A DNA stretch of 40,333 nt from CAYPHJ01 sp964410485 (GTDB taxonomy: Bacteria > Desulfobacterota > Binatia > UBA9968): contig CAYPHJ010000038.1 of assembly GCA_964410485.1 (NCBI GenBank), positions 1 to 40,333 of the forward strand, in the 5' to 3' direction. The position numbers were made by a program, and so were the translations under genes. The notes beneath the pieces were generated by a model. That model was not told where the DNA came from and did no database searches. It saw only the letters and a program-made list of their open reading frames with translations. Positions 16,139 through 26,439 of the stretch are shown piece after piece. Position 1 is the first letter of the stretch, and each line of letters opens with the position of its first letter.

Positions 16139-18901
16139 ATGAATCCTCTCAAGGAGCTTCGCGCTCAAGGACAATCGGTCTGGTTGGACTATATTCGACG
16201 CAATCTGATCCGGTCCGGAGATCTCAAAAAGCTGGTCGAAGAAGATGGCATACAGGGTGTGACCAGTAATCCAACGATTTTCGAAAAGGCCATCGGCGGT
16301 AGCACCGACTATGATGACGCGCTGCGGGCGCTGCGGGCAAAGCACCCCGACGCCTCGCCCGGCCAACTCTATGAACCTTTGGCAATTGAAGACATACAGG
16401 AGGCGGCGGACATTCTGCGCCCGGTTTACGATAAGACCGCGGGCGCCGACGGTTATGTCAGCTTCGAAGTCTCGCCTCACCTCGCGCATGACACTGAGGC
16501 CACTATCAGTGAAGCCAAGCGGCTAAGAGCCGCGGTGAACCGCCCCAACGTCATGATTAAAGTGCCGGCAACCCCGCAAGGCATTCCGGCCATCGAGGAG
16601 CTCATCGCCGCCGGAGTCAATGTGAACGTGACATTGATGTTCTCCATGCGCCATTACGAAGCGGTAGCGGGCGCTTATATCCGCGGCCTGGAGCGCTGCG
16701 CCGAGCCGGCAAAGCCGGCCTCCGTGGCTTCGTTTTTTGTCAGCCGCGTCGACACGATGGTCGATCGCGCGCTTGAGATTCTGGGCACGCCGGACGCCCA
16801 GGCCCTTCGCGGCAAAATCGCCGTTGCCAATTCCAAGCTCGTCTATCGGCGCTTTCGAGAAATTTTTCACGGTGAGGGATTTCTGGGCCTCAAGCAGCGC
16901 GGCGCGCGCGTGCAAAGGCCGCTGTGGGCGAGTACGGGCACGAAAAATCCCGAGTACTCGGATGTGCTCTATGTGGAGACTCTCATTGGCGCCGAGACAG
17001 TGAACACAATGCCGGTGGACACACTCAACGCATTCAGAGATCACGGCAAAGTCCCCGGACCAACGGTAACACACGGCCTTGACGAGGCCGAGGCGACGCT
17101 TGCCCGCTTGGAATCTTCGGGCGTTCATCTCGATGAAATAGCGGAAAAACTGCAGCAGGATGGTGTAGCCGCCTTCGCTGCTTCCTTCGACGCGCTGATG
17201 GCGGCGCTGGAAAAGAAGAGACTTGCCGTTCTCGGCAGGCAATTGAATCGCCAGGAGTTGCAACTCGGGAAGTTTGAGCGACGCGTACACAGCCGCTTGA
17301 GCGATTGGCAAGCGAAACGGTTTTCCAGCCGATTGTGGGAAAAGGATGCGACCCTGTGGTCGTCGACGCCGGCTGCCGAATTGTCCGATCGATTGGGCTG
17401 GCTTGAACTGCCCGAGACAATGGCCAAACAGGCGGGCGAACTGCGGATCTTTGCCGATAAGGTCAAAGCCGGCGGCACCCGTCACGTGGTTTTACTGGGC
17501 ATGGGCGGATCGAGCCTGGCGCCGGAAGTTTTCCAGAAAACATTCGCCAACGATGCGGGCTACCCGGCATTAATCGTTTTGGACAGCACCCATCCCGCCG
17601 CGGTCACTTCCGTGACGGCCCGGGTCGATTTACCTCATAGTCTTTTTGTCGTCTCGAGCAAATCAGGCACGACTATCGAAACCAATTCCTTGTTTCTCTA
17701 TTTTTGGGACAACCTGAAGCAGCTAACCGCCGAGCCGGGTCAGCACTTTGTCGCTGTGACAGATCCAGGCACACCGCTCGAAACTTTGGCGCAGCAAAGA
17801 CAATTTCGCGCCATCTTCAGGGCCCCAGAGGACGTGGGCGGGCGTTATTCGGCATTGACTGTCTTCGGTCTGCTCTCTGCGGCGCTCATCGGAGTCGACG
17901 TGGAGAAAATCCTTTCCCGCGCGCGCGCAATGAGCCGGGCTTGCGGCGCCAATGTGCCGGCGGATCAAAACCCGGGTCTGGTTCTCGGCGCCGCATTGGG
18001 AGAGCTGGCGTTGGCGAAACGGGACAAAATCACCTTCGTGTGTTCTCCCTCGCTCGCCGCGTTTCCCTCATGGCTGGAGCAGTTGATCGCCGAGAGCACC
18101 GGCAAAGATCGCAAGGGAATTGTACCTGTAGCCACCGAAACACCGGGGCCGCCCGACAAATACGGAGCGGACCGGGTGTTTGTCTATCTGAGGTTTGAAG
18201 TTGACGAGAACCAGGAACTCGATCGGCAAATCGCAGCGTTGCAAGCCAAAGGACACCCGGCGATTCGAATCGACGTGAATGAAAAAACAGATGTTGGCCA
18301 GGAGTTTTTCCGTTGGGAAATCGCGGTCGCCGCCGCAGGAGCAGTGCTCGGCATTCATCCGTTCAATCAACCCGATGTTCAGCTGGCCAAGGACTTGGCG
18401 AAGAAAGCTATGAGTGAAGCTTCGTCGGGAAAGAAAAGAGCCGTACCGTTAAAGGAAGAAGTGTCTACGTCGGATCCCCAAGCATTGCAGCAAGCGATTT
18501 CTTCCTGGATAAGCAAAGCCAAGGCGCGCGACTATGCGGCTATACAGGCGTATCTCAATCCTACTCCGGAACACGGCGCGGCGTTGCAGAGCATTTGCGC
18601 TTCGCTTCGCGACCGCTTGGGTGTGGCTACGACTCTAGGATATGGGCCGCGCTTCCTTCACTCAACGGGACAGCTCCACAAAGGCGGGCCCAACCGCGTG
18701 CTTGTCCTCCAGGTAGTCGATCAACCGGCGGACGATGTGCCGGTGCCGGAGACCGACTACACGTTTGGCACTTTGATTCAGGCGCAGGCGGTCGGAGATT
18801 ACACCGCACTCAAACAGCGACGGCGCCAGGCGCTGAGAGTCAACGTGGGGGCCGACACCATGGCGGGCTTGCAGCAATTAATCCGGGCACTGCAACGATA
18901 G
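16139..18901 (+). CDS. bifunctional transaldolase / glucose-6-phosphate isomerase
   Basis: 920 aa. Residues about 1-365 are transaldolase: SVWLDYIRRNL, GVTSNPTIFEKAI, and the Schiff-base Lys141 in NVMIKVPATPQG. Residues about 370-920 are phosphoglucose isomerase: VLLGMGGSSLAPEVF, SSKSGTTIETNSLF and EDVGGRYSALTVFGL. Both active sites look intact. The tal-pgi fusion is a known arrangement in diverse bacteria. It links fructose-6-P made by transaldolase to glucose-6-P, which feeds back into Zwf and allows cyclic operation of the oxidative pathway for NADPH. Confidence 0.95.
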   Translation: MNPLKELRAQGQSVWLDYIRRNLIRSGDLKKLVEEDGIQGVTSNPTIFEKAIGGSTDYDDALRALRAKHPDASPGQLYEPLAIEDIQEAADILRPVYDKTAGADGYVSFEVSPHLAHDTEATISEAKRLRAAVNRPNVMIKVPATPQGIPAIEELIAAGVNVNVTLMFSMRHYEAVAGAYIRGLERCAEPAKPASVASFFVSRVDTMVDRALEILGTPDAQALRGKIAVANSKLVYRRFREIFHGEGFLGLKQRGARVQRPLWASTGTKNPEYSDVLYVETLIGAETVNTMPVDTLNAFRDHGKVPGPTVTHGLDEAEATLARLESSGVHLDEIAEKLQQDGVAAFAASFDALMAALEKKRLAVLGRQLNRQELQLGKFERRVHSRLSDWQAKRFSSRLWEKDATLWSSTPAAELSDRLGWLELPETMAKQAGELRIFADKVKAGGTRHVVLLGMGGSSLAPEVFQKTFANDAGYPALIVLDSTHPAAVTSVTARVDLPHSLFVVSSKSGTTIETNSLFLYFWDNLKQLTAEPGQHFVAVTDPGTPLETLAQQRQFRAIFRAPEDVGGRYSALTVFGLLSAALIGVDVEKILSRARAMSRACGANVPADQNPGLVLGAALGELALAKRDKITFVCSPSLAAFPSWLEQLIAESTGKDRKGIVPVATETPGPPDKYGADRVFVYLRFEVDENQELDRQIAALQAKGHPAIRIDVNEKTDVGQEFFRWEIAVAAAGAVLGIHPFNQPDVQLAKDLAKKAMSEASSGKKRAVPLKEEVSTSDPQALQQAISSWISKAKARDYAAIQAYLNPTPEHGAALQSICASLRDRLGVATTLGYGPRFLHSTGQLHKGGPNRVLVLQVVDQPADDVPVPETDYTFGTLIQAQAVGDYTALKQRRRQALRVNVGADTMAGLQQLIRALQR

Positions 18902-19078
18902 AGAACTCTGGTGGGCCAACAGCAAAAAATAGAGTCTCACCACGAAGGACGCGAAGGTCCGGAGGTAACAAATTCAAGGGTATTAGTTCCGAATCCTTCG
19001 CGAGCTCCTATGAAAATTGGGGTTGGAGCCTCGGCCGCGCTTGTTCTAGGATCCGTCGCCGTGGAGACTTTTTTGAAT

Positions 19079-19171
19079 GTCATTCTGAGGAGCGCGCGAC
19101 GAAGAATCTGCTTTTTTCTTCGAGACGGAACAAGCATAAAAAGCAGATCCCTCACTTCCGTTCGGGATGAC
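19079..19171. repeat. dispersed palindromic repeat, copy 2, in a 432-bp gap
   Basis: It starts GTCATTCTGAGGAGCGCG and ends TTCGGGATGAC, with AATCTGCTTTTTTC and AAAAAGCAGATCCCTC arms. It is the closest relative of the copy at 8188-8279. The surrounding gap (18902-19333) also contains CACGAAGGACGCGAAGG, another short dispersed motif, and no gene that I can support. Confidence 0.8.
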
Positions 19172-19333
19172 AGTCCTGTGGTGGTGGGACAGATGAGAGT
19201 GTGGGGCTAATTTCATCGTATGTAAGCGTGCGTAAGATCATGAAACACTTCGTGGTGACAAAGCGCTTTGAATGGCGTTCAGAAAAGCTATGCTAGCTGC
19301 CTTCGTCTAACCGTAGTACCGGCAGAACCTATC

Positions 19334-20230
19334 ATGGAACTGGGCATCATCGGACTGGGCAGGATGGGCGCGAGCATGACCGAGCGTCTCGTGCGCGGCG
19401 GTCATGCGGTGATCAGTTATGACCGGAGCGCCGAGGCCATCCAACGGGCTGTCGACCAAGGTGCAATCGGCGCGCGCTCGTTGGCAGATTTTGTCAGACA
19501 GCTCAAGCTCCCGCGCGTCGTGTGGCTCATGATTCCAACCGGCGCTCCCGTCGAAGAGGCCATCGAGCAACTGCTTCCTACTCTCGCCCAAGGCGACATC
19601 ATTATCGACGGCGGTAACTCCTATTACAAAGATTCGATCCGTCGCGCAGAGAAACTGAAAGCCCAGGGCATCAACTTTGTCGACGTCGGAACCAGCGGCG
19701 GCATCTGGGGTTTGGAAGTCGGCTACTGCCTGATGATAGGCGGCGAAAACAATATCGTCGAAACACTCGTTCCCATTTTCGCAACGTTGGCCCCCAAAGA
19801 TGGTTTTGCCCATGTGGGTCCCACGGGGGCGGGGCATTTCGTCAAAATGATCCACAATGGGATCGAATACGGGCTGTTGCAGGCCTACGGTGAAGGCTTT
19901 GATCTGCTCAAGGCCTCGCCCTTTGGTCTCGACCTGGGCAAAATCGCTCATCTCTGGAATCAGGGGAGCGTGGTTCGTTCCTGGTTGCTGGAATTGGTCG
20001 AGCGTGCCCTTGAAAAAGATCCGCAGCTTTCTTTAGTCCGTGATTTTGTTGAGGATTCCGGGTTGGGACGCCAGACGGTTTTGGAAGCCGTCGACAGAGA
20101 AGTGCCGGCATCGGTACTTACGCTTTCCCTCTTCGCCCGGTTTGCCTCTCGCCAGGAGAGTTCGTTTTCTGCCAAACTCATTGCCGCCCTGCGCGGCGAG
20201 TTTGGCGGCCATGCGGTAAAGAAGGAGTAG
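19334..20230 (+). CDS. gnd: 6-phosphogluconate dehydrogenase, decarboxylating (short form)
   Basis: 298 aa from ATG 19334 (MELGIIGLGRMGASM), where the Rossmann GxGxxG starts. Substrate motif DVGTSGGIWGLEVGYCLMIGG and catalytic Lys in GHFVKMIHNGIEYG. The length of about 300 residues marks the short, often NAD-preferring, class rather than the 470-residue form. It converts 6-phosphogluconate to ribulose-5-P and CO2 with reduction of NAD(P). It is followed after 5 bp by zwf, forming an operon. Confidence 0.94.
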   Translation: MELGIIGLGRMGASMTERLVRGGHAVISYDRSAEAIQRAVDQGAIGARSLADFVRQLKLPRVVWLMIPTGAPVEEAIEQLLPTLAQGDIIIDGGNSYYKDSIRRAEKLKAQGINFVDVGTSGGIWGLEVGYCLMIGGENNIVETLVPIFATLAPKDGFAHVGPTGAGHFVKMIHNGIEYGLLQAYGEGFDLLKASPFGLDLGKIAHLWNQGSVVRSWLLELVERALEKDPQLSLVRDFVEDSGLGRQTVLEAVDREVPASVLTLSLFARFASRQESSFSAKLIAALRGEFGGHAVKKE

Positions 20231-20235
20231 TCGGT

Positions 20236-21777
20236 ATGGAAGGCGACCCCCACGCCTATGGGGCAACGGGCTTAAGCCAAGTCAAGCGGCCGCACGCGGC
20301 CGTAATGGTGATCTTCGGCGCTTCCGGAGATCTCACTACACGAAAACTAATTCCCGCTCTCTACAACCTGGCTCGCGAAAAACGGTTGCCCGAGCGATTC
20401 GCCGTCATTGGCTACGCCCGGAGCGAAATGACCCACGAGGTCTTTCGCGAGAAGATGCGCGATGCGGTGCGTAAATTTTCCAGAAGGGGCCTGGAAGAAT
20501 CGGTCTGGGCACAGTTCGCTTCCACGCTCTATTTCATATCGGGCGATTACGACGGACCCGGTGGATATCAGCATCTGCGGCAGTTCGTTGGCCAGTTTGA
20601 CCACGGCAGCCGGGTTCTGCCGGTTCGCGTTTTCTACCTGGCCATCCCGCCTGATCTCTATATGCCGGTGATTCAGCACATTTCGGCGGTAGGCCTGGCG
20701 ACCAAGGAAACAGACGGAGAACCCCGGACTCGAGTGGTCTTTGAAAAGCCTTTCGGCACGGATCTCGACACGGCTCGTGAGCTCAATCGCCGGGTGCACC
20801 AGGTGCTGGACGAAAAGCAGGTTTATCGGATCGATCATTACCTCGGTAAAGAAACGGTCCAAAACATCATGGTCTTTCGTTTTGCGAATTCCGTCTTCGA
20901 GCCGATTTGGAACCGGCGCTATGTAGACCATGTTCAGATAACGGCGGCGGAGACTGTGGGCATTGAAAACCGCGGCGGGTATTACGAGCGCGCGGGCGTG
21001 GTTCGCGATATGGTTCAAAACCACTTGCTGCAGTTGCTTTGTCTCACGGCGATGGAGCCTCCGGTGAGTTTTTCCGCGGATGCGGTGCACGATGAAAAAA
21101 CAAAGCTGCTGCGGGCCGTCCGCCCGCTAACTGCCGATGAGGTGCTAAAAAGCGCTGTTCGCGGGCAATATGGCCGCGGCAAGATCGACGGCAAAGAAGT
21201 TCCCGCCTATAGGGAAGAGCCGGGCGTGGCCAGAGATTCCACAACTGAAACATACGCGGCCATCAAACTTCTGGTAGACAACTGGCGTTGGGAAAGCGTG
21301 CCTTTCTATTTACGGTCCGGCAAGCGCTTGGTGAAGCGCGTGACCGAACTCGCCATTCAGTTCAAGCGACCGCCAATGCTCATGTTTAGAGCGTGCGCCG
21401 TCGATGAAGTCATTCCCAACGTGTTGGTTATGCGCATCCAGCCGAACGAAGGAATTTCGTTGACATTCGAAGTCAAGCCGCCCGGCCCGGAAATTTGCGT
21501 AAACCCGCTGAGCCTGGATTTCAAGTACGAAGAGGCATTCGGCAGCGCTCCCCCAGAGGCCTATGAAACCTTGCTGGAGGATTGCATCGAAGGAGATTCC
21601 ACGCTTTTCACGCGGCACGATTGGGTCGAACTCGGTTGGTCACTCGTAGATCCGATCATCAAAACCTGGAGCAGGACGAAGCCGGTCCACTTTCCCAACT
21701 ATGAAGCCGGAAGCTGGGGTCCCAGGGAAGCGGATGATTTGATCCAACGTGACGGCCGCCGCTGGCGCACCCCCTGA
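20236..21777 (+). CDS. zwf: glucose-6-phosphate 1-dehydrogenase
   Basis: 513 aa, full length. NADP-binding region VIFGASGDLTTRKLIPALYNL. The active-site signature RIDHYLGKETVQNIMVFRF includes the catalytic His of RIDHYLGK. It also has VPFYLRSGKRL and a normal C-terminus (YEAGSWGPREADDLI). It commits glucose-6-P to the oxidative pentose phosphate pathway and generates NADPH. It lies in tandem with gnd, glk and pgl. Confidence 0.96.
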   Translation: MEGDPHAYGATGLSQVKRPHAAVMVIFGASGDLTTRKLIPALYNLAREKRLPERFAVIGYARSEMTHEVFREKMRDAVRKFSRRGLEESVWAQFASTLYFISGDYDGPGGYQHLRQFVGQFDHGSRVLPVRVFYLAIPPDLYMPVIQHISAVGLATKETDGEPRTRVVFEKPFGTDLDTARELNRRVHQVLDEKQVYRIDHYLGKETVQNIMVFRFANSVFEPIWNRRYVDHVQITAAETVGIENRGGYYERAGVVRDMVQNHLLQLLCLTAMEPPVSFSADAVHDEKTKLLRAVRPLTADEVLKSAVRGQYGRGKIDGKEVPAYREEPGVARDSTTETYAAIKLLVDNWRWESVPFYLRSGKRLVKRVTELAIQFKRPPMLMFRACAVDEVIPNVLVMRIQPNEGISLTFEVKPPGPEICVNPLSLDFKYEEAFGSAPPEAYETLLEDCIEGDSTLFTRHDWVELGWSLVDPIIKTWSRTKPVHFPNYEAGSWGPREADDLIQRDGRRWRTP

Positions 21778-21933
21778 GGTTTGGAAAATGTTCGAAGTTC
21801 AAGGTTCCAGGTTCAACGTTCAACCATTAAACAGAACGTTTTCCACGCCCGCGCTCTTCAGGGCTTGTCCCTCGATGACTGCCACGATGAATCATTCGGG
21901 CTGGTTCGGACCGTGAACATTGAACACAAATTT

Positions 21934-22947
21934 ATGAACCTTGCTGCGAGTGAAAGGAAAGTCATTCTCGCCGGCGATATTGGCGGGACCAAAACCCATT
22001 TGGCGGTTTTTGAGTTCCGTGAGGGCAAGCTGGCGGCCCATCAGAAGCAAATATTTGCCAGCAGAGAATATCCGGGCTTGGAACCCGTGCTCGAAGAATT
22101 TTTGCGCAATCGGGAATACAAGATCGATTGTGCGTGTTTCGGAGTGGCAGGTCCCGTGGTCGATGGTCAGGTTGAAACGCCGAATCTGCCCTGGGTCGTG
22201 AATGCAAAACAATTGTCCGCCATGTTCAGCATCCGATCAGTGTCATTGCTTAACGACCTCGAAGCTACCGCCTATGGCATTTTTACACTGGAGCCGCAGG
22301 AGCTCTCCAGCCTAAACGAGGGGATCGTGCGCCGGCCTCCTAACAAGGCGCTGATTGCAGCGGGAACCGGGCTTGGAGAAGCGGTCATCTGGCATGATGG
22401 TCGAGAATACCACCCGGGCGCTTCAGAAGGGGGTCACGGGGACTTCGCTCCCAAGAATGAAATAGAAATCAGGTTATTGCGCTATCTCATGAACCGGTTC
22501 GGTCGCGTGAGCTACGAGCGTGTGGTCTCCGGTCCGGGCATTCTTAATATTTATGATTTTTTCAAGCACGGTGGCTGGTACCAAGAGCCGGCTTGGCTTG
22601 CCGATAAGATCGCTGCAGCAGAAGATGCCGGCGTTGTGATCACGCAGTCGGCTCTCGCGGGCGAAAGCGAAATTTGCGTGGAAACTTTGAATCTGTTTGT
22701 TTCCGTCTACGGGGCTGAGGCCGGTAATCTGGCCCTTAGAGCCAAGGCTCTGGGCGGCGTTTACGTCGCCGGCGGCATTGCGCCAAAGATCCTGAGCAAG
22801 CTCAAAGACGGCACCTTCATGCGCGCTTTTGTCGACAAGGGCCGGTATAGCGATTTCGTGTCGGCGATCCCGGTGATGGTTGTTTTAAATGAACAGACCG
22901 CCCTTCAGGGTGCGGCCTACTATGGCGCGTCGTACTCGCACGCGTGA
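21934..22947 (+). CDS. glk: glucokinase
   Basis: 337 aa from ATG 21934; this start precedes the ATP-binding motif ILAGDIGGTKTHLAVF by about 10 residues. The open frame upstream runs through a GTTCAAGGTTCCAGGTTCAACGTT-like direct-repeat stretch that is unlikely to be coding. Further motifs are CACFGVAGPVVDG, LLNDLEATAYGI, AAGTGLGEAVI and the glucose-binding EGGHGDFAP. It phosphorylates glucose to glucose-6-P for Zwf. The 3' end overlaps the 6-phosphogluconolactonase start by 26 bp. Confidence 0.94.
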   Translation: MNLAASERKVILAGDIGGTKTHLAVFEFREGKLAAHQKQIFASREYPGLEPVLEEFLRNREYKIDCACFGVAGPVVDGQVETPNLPWVVNAKQLSAMFSIRSVSLLNDLEATAYGIFTLEPQELSSLNEGIVRRPPNKALIAAGTGLGEAVIWHDGREYHPGASEGGHGDFAPKNEIEIRLLRYLMNRFGRVSYERVVSGPGILNIYDFFKHGGWYQEPAWLADKIAAAEDAGVVITQSALAGESEICVETLNLFVSVYGAEAGNLALRAKALGGVYVAGGIAPKILSKLKDGTFMRAFVDKGRYSDFVSAIPVMVVLNEQTALQGAAYYGASYSHA

Positions 22948-23689
22948 TCCAGAAGTAATCATCTGCCGTGATCTCGCAGACTTGAATGCGCGTGCGGCAG
23001 AACGTTTTCTCGCTTTAGCCGGCAAAGCCGTGAGCGCGACCGGCCGTTTTGCCGTCGCGCTGTCAGGCGGCTCGACGCCGAAGGGGCTGTACACCCTACT
23101 TGCCGGCTCACCTTTCCGGCAGCAGGTGCCCTGGTCTGGAGTTCATCTCTTCTGGGGCGACGAGCGCTGCGTGCCGCCGGATCATCCGCAGAGCAATTAC
23201 CGAATGGTGGGGGAAGTCTTGCTTGAGAAGATCCCAATTCCCGCCCACAACGTCCATCGCATGGCCGGGGAAAAAGACCCGGAGATCGCGACCACAGAAT
23301 ATGAAGAGGAACTCAAGAGATTCTTCAGGCTTTCACCCGGCGCTCTTCCACGCTTCGACTTGATTCTGCTGGGGCTAGGCGAAGATGGACACACGGCTTC
23401 CCTATTTCCTGGAACCAATGCGCTGCAGCAAACCGACCGCCTGGTGACCGCCTGTTATGTTCGTGAAATCAGCGAGTACAGACTGACGCTAACATTGCCC
23501 GTCTTGAACGCCGGAGCGGCGGTTGTTTTTCTCGTTTCAGGAAGTAGCAAAGCGCAGATCGTCAAGGACATTCTCGGATCGCCGCAAACGCCCGCGTTCC
23601 CTGCGGCCAAAATCAGGCCGACCAATGGAACGTTGGCGTGGTTCATCACCTATGATGCCGCGACAAACATAGAACACTGGGAGAAATGA
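22922..23689 (+). CDS. pgl: 6-phosphogluconolactonase
   Basis: 255 aa from ATG 22922 (MARRTRTRDPEVIICRDLADL), inside the end of glk. Conserved regions are AVALSGGSTPKGLYTLL, LFWGDERCVPPDHPQSNYRM and LLGLGEDGHTASLFPGT, as in DevB-type lactonases. It hydrolyses 6-phosphogluconolactone between Zwf and Gnd, completing the oxidative branch. It is the last gene of the plus-strand sugar-phosphate run, convergent with hpnN. Confidence 0.95.
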   Translation: MARRTRTRDPEVIICRDLADLNARAAERFLALAGKAVSATGRFAVALSGGSTPKGLYTLLAGSPFRQQVPWSGVHLFWGDERCVPPDHPQSNYRMVGEVLLEKIPIPAHNVHRMAGEKDPEIATTEYEEELKRFFRLSPGALPRFDLILLGLGEDGHTASLFPGTNALQQTDRLVTACYVREISEYRLTLTLPVLNAGAAVVFLVSGSSKAQIVKDILGSPQTPAFPAAKIRPTNGTLAWFITYDAATNIEHWEK

Positions 23690-23748
23690 AGTGTTGGAAT
23701 ACTGGAGTGGAGTATTGGCCCCAACGCACCAGTCCAATGCGTTTGGTT

Positions 23749-26394
23749 TTACTTACGCGCGAAACCGGCCGATGCAGGCCGCCTGCGCGGCCACAGCCCC
23801 CAACGGTCCATCTCATCCATGAGGGAAGGCAAGACAACGAGCGAGGAGAACAGGGCAAAGCCCAAGGTCAACGACAAAAGCAGCCCCATGCTAGACATGC
23901 CCTGATGGTCGGCAAAGGCTAACGTTCCAAAAGAGGCCATTGTCGTAAGAGCGCTGTAGAGCACAGCACGAGGGGTACTGCTGTTGCAAAGTGCGTTGGT
24001 GTCCAACCCTTCTCGCCTGCGCATGATAAGATATATGCCGAACGCTTTGCCGAGACCGAGCAGTAACGGCAGCGCAACCAGATTGGCGAGGTTCAGCGAA
24101 AGTCCTAACAATGCGGATGACGCCCCTGTTAAAACAGCCGTCAACACAAGTGGCAGTAAGACGAGAACAGTGTCGCGGAGATTGCCCAGCGCCAACAGGA
24201 GCAACAGTGCGCCCGCTGCAACCGCGATCGCGGTGGCCAACAGCGAAGCCTCGACCACGGCGCCGCCGCCTTCAAGGATCTCGACCGGAGCGCCTGTGGC
24301 TGTAGGGGCAACGGATTGCACCGCCCGGACGAAACGTCCCATCGCAGGATTGCCTGCCAGGTCCTCGGAAGGAAATACTTCGACACGGGCGCGCCCGTCG
24401 GGAGCAACATACCGACTTGTGAGGTCAAGCGGCAGTTCTTTGAGCGACACCGGCCCGGCGCTCACGAGCCGCTGTAATCTTTGCAATTGTCTGGGCAAAT
24501 CCCCCAGCAGACGCGTCTCCAGCTCCCGTAGCGCCGAAGCCGGCCACTCTGACCCAGCTGGCAGCCGGCTGAGAAGATCCTCAAGCCGCGCCACTTCGTC
24601 TGCCAAAGGTCCTGCGAGCGATTCTGTCGGCAGCTCGGAAAGCTGCTGTTGAAACGCCCTGAAGGCGCTCAGGCGCTCCGGGGAATCGGGTGGAGGAACG
24701 GTAGTGCCACCCCTTGCGAGCGATTGCAGCGCTAACCCCATGTTACGGATGATAGCCAGCTTTTCATCCTGCTCTGCCGGGACATAACTCGCCAGCGTGA
24801 GCACTCTACTCACCTCCGGCAATGCTTCCAATCGACCGGCCAAACGGCCGGCGCTGTCTAGATCCTCGGTAAGGATCTCAATGGTGTACGGCGTCGTCTC
24901 CGGATCACTGGCGAGTTTTTGAAAAGTGCGCACGGACTCCATCGAAGGGCTTCTCAGATGGAGCGGATTGAAATCAAACTCAAGCCGCGGCAGTAGGAAC
25001 AACGCCGCGCCGACTCCGCCCAGAGTGAGCGACAGCACCGTCCTGCGGTAACGCGTTATGAGTACCGGCAGAAGAGACGAAGACCAGCGAGCGATCGGCA
25101 CCGTGGCGTTGGACAGCGGGAGCACCGTCAGCAGCGCCGGCAAAATTGTCAGGTTGGCCAATAGGGCGATGCCCATACCGACCGCCGCTATCAAACCTAA
25201 TTCGGAGAGCCCTTGATAGCTAGTCGGGAGAAAAGAAAAAAAACTGATCGCTGCGGCTACCGCCGCCAAAGTAAGAGCAAGTCCGGTCCCGCGCGTAGCC
25301 TGGCGCAAGGCCTCGCCGTGAGCGATTCCGCCCTCGCGCTCCTTGCGATACCGCAGCGCGAACTGAATGCCGAAATCGACGCCAAGCCCGATGAAGAGAA
25401 TAGGGGCAGTGGCGGAAATCAAATTCAAAGCGCCAATGGCGAAGGTGGCAAAGGCAGCCGTCCAAATCAGCCCTACCGAGAGCGTTACCAGGATCGCGAA
25501 GGTAACGCGAAACGAGCGCACCCCGACGGCGAGTATGAGGCAGACCAGCAGAAAAGCACCCACGGTTGCGAGTCCCGCGCTCTGGGCCACAAGCTTGCGC
25601 TCTTCGTCTTCCAGAACCACAGATCCGGTAAGTCGAACAGTAACGTTTCTTTCCCCTTGAACTTGGTCGATAAAGCTGCGCAGAGCGATCAGAGGCTCAT
25701 CCGCTGCTTGCAAGCTCGCATAGTCCAGCCGGGGCTTTACAAGAAGAAACCGCCGGTCAGTCTCGCCGGCAACCTTGGAACCACCGAGCAAAGCTTCGCC
25801 CCACAAACCACGGCTTTCCGCCCCGGACAACTGCGCTTCAACCGTGTCACTTAGCCGGCGCAAGAGCTGGGCCATCAGCTCTTGATGCTCGACACTGGAG
25901 GAATTCTGCACGGCGAAACCCACCACCGGGAAAAATGTGCGCAGGCTTGGGTCGTGCGCCAAATGTCCGAGAACTGGCGCCCACGCTAAAAATTGCGCCG
26001 CTAATTCGCGTAGTTCCGGGGTGTCCAGGTACAAAAGTCCGTGGCGCTCAAAAAAAAGACCTTGACCCGGTCGATAGACCGAATGAAACAAGTCACTTTG
26101 CTGTTCTACAAGGTTTGCGAGTTTGTTTGTCGCCTCCTCGGCTGCATTTGCGCTTGGGCTATCTACAACAACGACGATCAGGTCGGCCAGATCTGGAAAG
26201 AGGCGGTCAAACTCGCTTTGTAACTGCCGGAAAGGTAGTTGCGGGGCTAAAAGGTTTACGGGATCCGTGTCAAACTCCAAATGCGTTGCGGCATACCAAG
26301 CGACGGCTGCAGTTGAAACGAGCATGCTCAACAGAAGCCAGCGAGCTCGTTTTTGCGACGCATCGACCAATCTCACGAGAAATCGCCGATACAT
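23749..26394 (-). CDS. hpnN: hopanoid-associated RND/MMPL transporter HpnN
   Basis: About 881 aa from ATG 26394 (MYRRFLVRLVDASQKRAR), which aligns with the usual HpnN N-terminus; an upstream in-frame start at 26439 would add 15 residues. Architecture is two RND repeats, each with one membrane helix, a large extracytoplasmic loop (about 35-270 and 490-690) and a cluster of five helices (about 280-450 and 720-880). The proton-relay-type segment GLGVDFGIQFALRYRKE is seen in the first repeat. HpnN exports hopanoids to the outer membrane. It is divergent from hpnJ, supporting the assignment over a generic MMPL protein. Confidence 0.85.
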   Translation of the reverse strand: MYRRFLVRLVDASQKRARWLLLSMLVSTAAVAWYAATHLEFDTDPVNLLAPQLPFRQLQSEFDRLFPDLADLIVVVVDSPSANAAEEATNKLANLVEQQSDLFHSVYRPGQGLFFERHGLLYLDTPELRELAAQFLAWAPVLGHLAHDPSLRTFFPVVGFAVQNSSSVEHQELMAQLLRRLSDTVEAQLSGAESRGLWGEALLGGSKVAGETDRRFLLVKPRLDYASLQAADEPLIALRSFIDQVQGERNVTVRLTGSVVLEDEERKLVAQSAGLATVGAFLLVCLILAVGVRSFRVTFAILVTLSVGLIWTAAFATFAIGALNLISATAPILFIGLGVDFGIQFALRYRKEREGGIAHGEALRQATRGTGLALTLAAVAAAISFFSFLPTSYQGLSELGLIAAVGMGIALLANLTILPALLTVLPLSNATVPIARWSSSLLPVLITRYRRTVLSLTLGGVGAALFLLPRLEFDFNPLHLRSPSMESVRTFQKLASDPETTPYTIEILTEDLDSAGRLAGRLEALPEVSRVLTLASYVPAEQDEKLAIIRNMGLALQSLARGGTTVPPPDSPERLSAFRAFQQQLSELPTESLAGPLADEVARLEDLLSRLPAGSEWPASALRELETRLLGDLPRQLQRLQRLVSAGPVSLKELPLDLTSRYVAPDGRARVEVFPSEDLAGNPAMGRFVRAVQSVAPTATGAPVEILEGGGAVVEASLLATAIAVAAGALLLLLALGNLRDTVLVLLPLVLTAVLTGASSALLGLSLNLANLVALPLLLGLGKAFGIYLIMRRREGLDTNALCNSSTPRAVLYSALTTMASFGTLAFADHQGMSSMGLLLSLTLGFALFSSLVVLPSLMDEMDRWGLWPRRRPASAGFARK

Positions 26395-26439
26395 GCAGGC
26401 GAGAGATCCAAGGGTGCCGTTATATGTAGTTTTTCTCAT

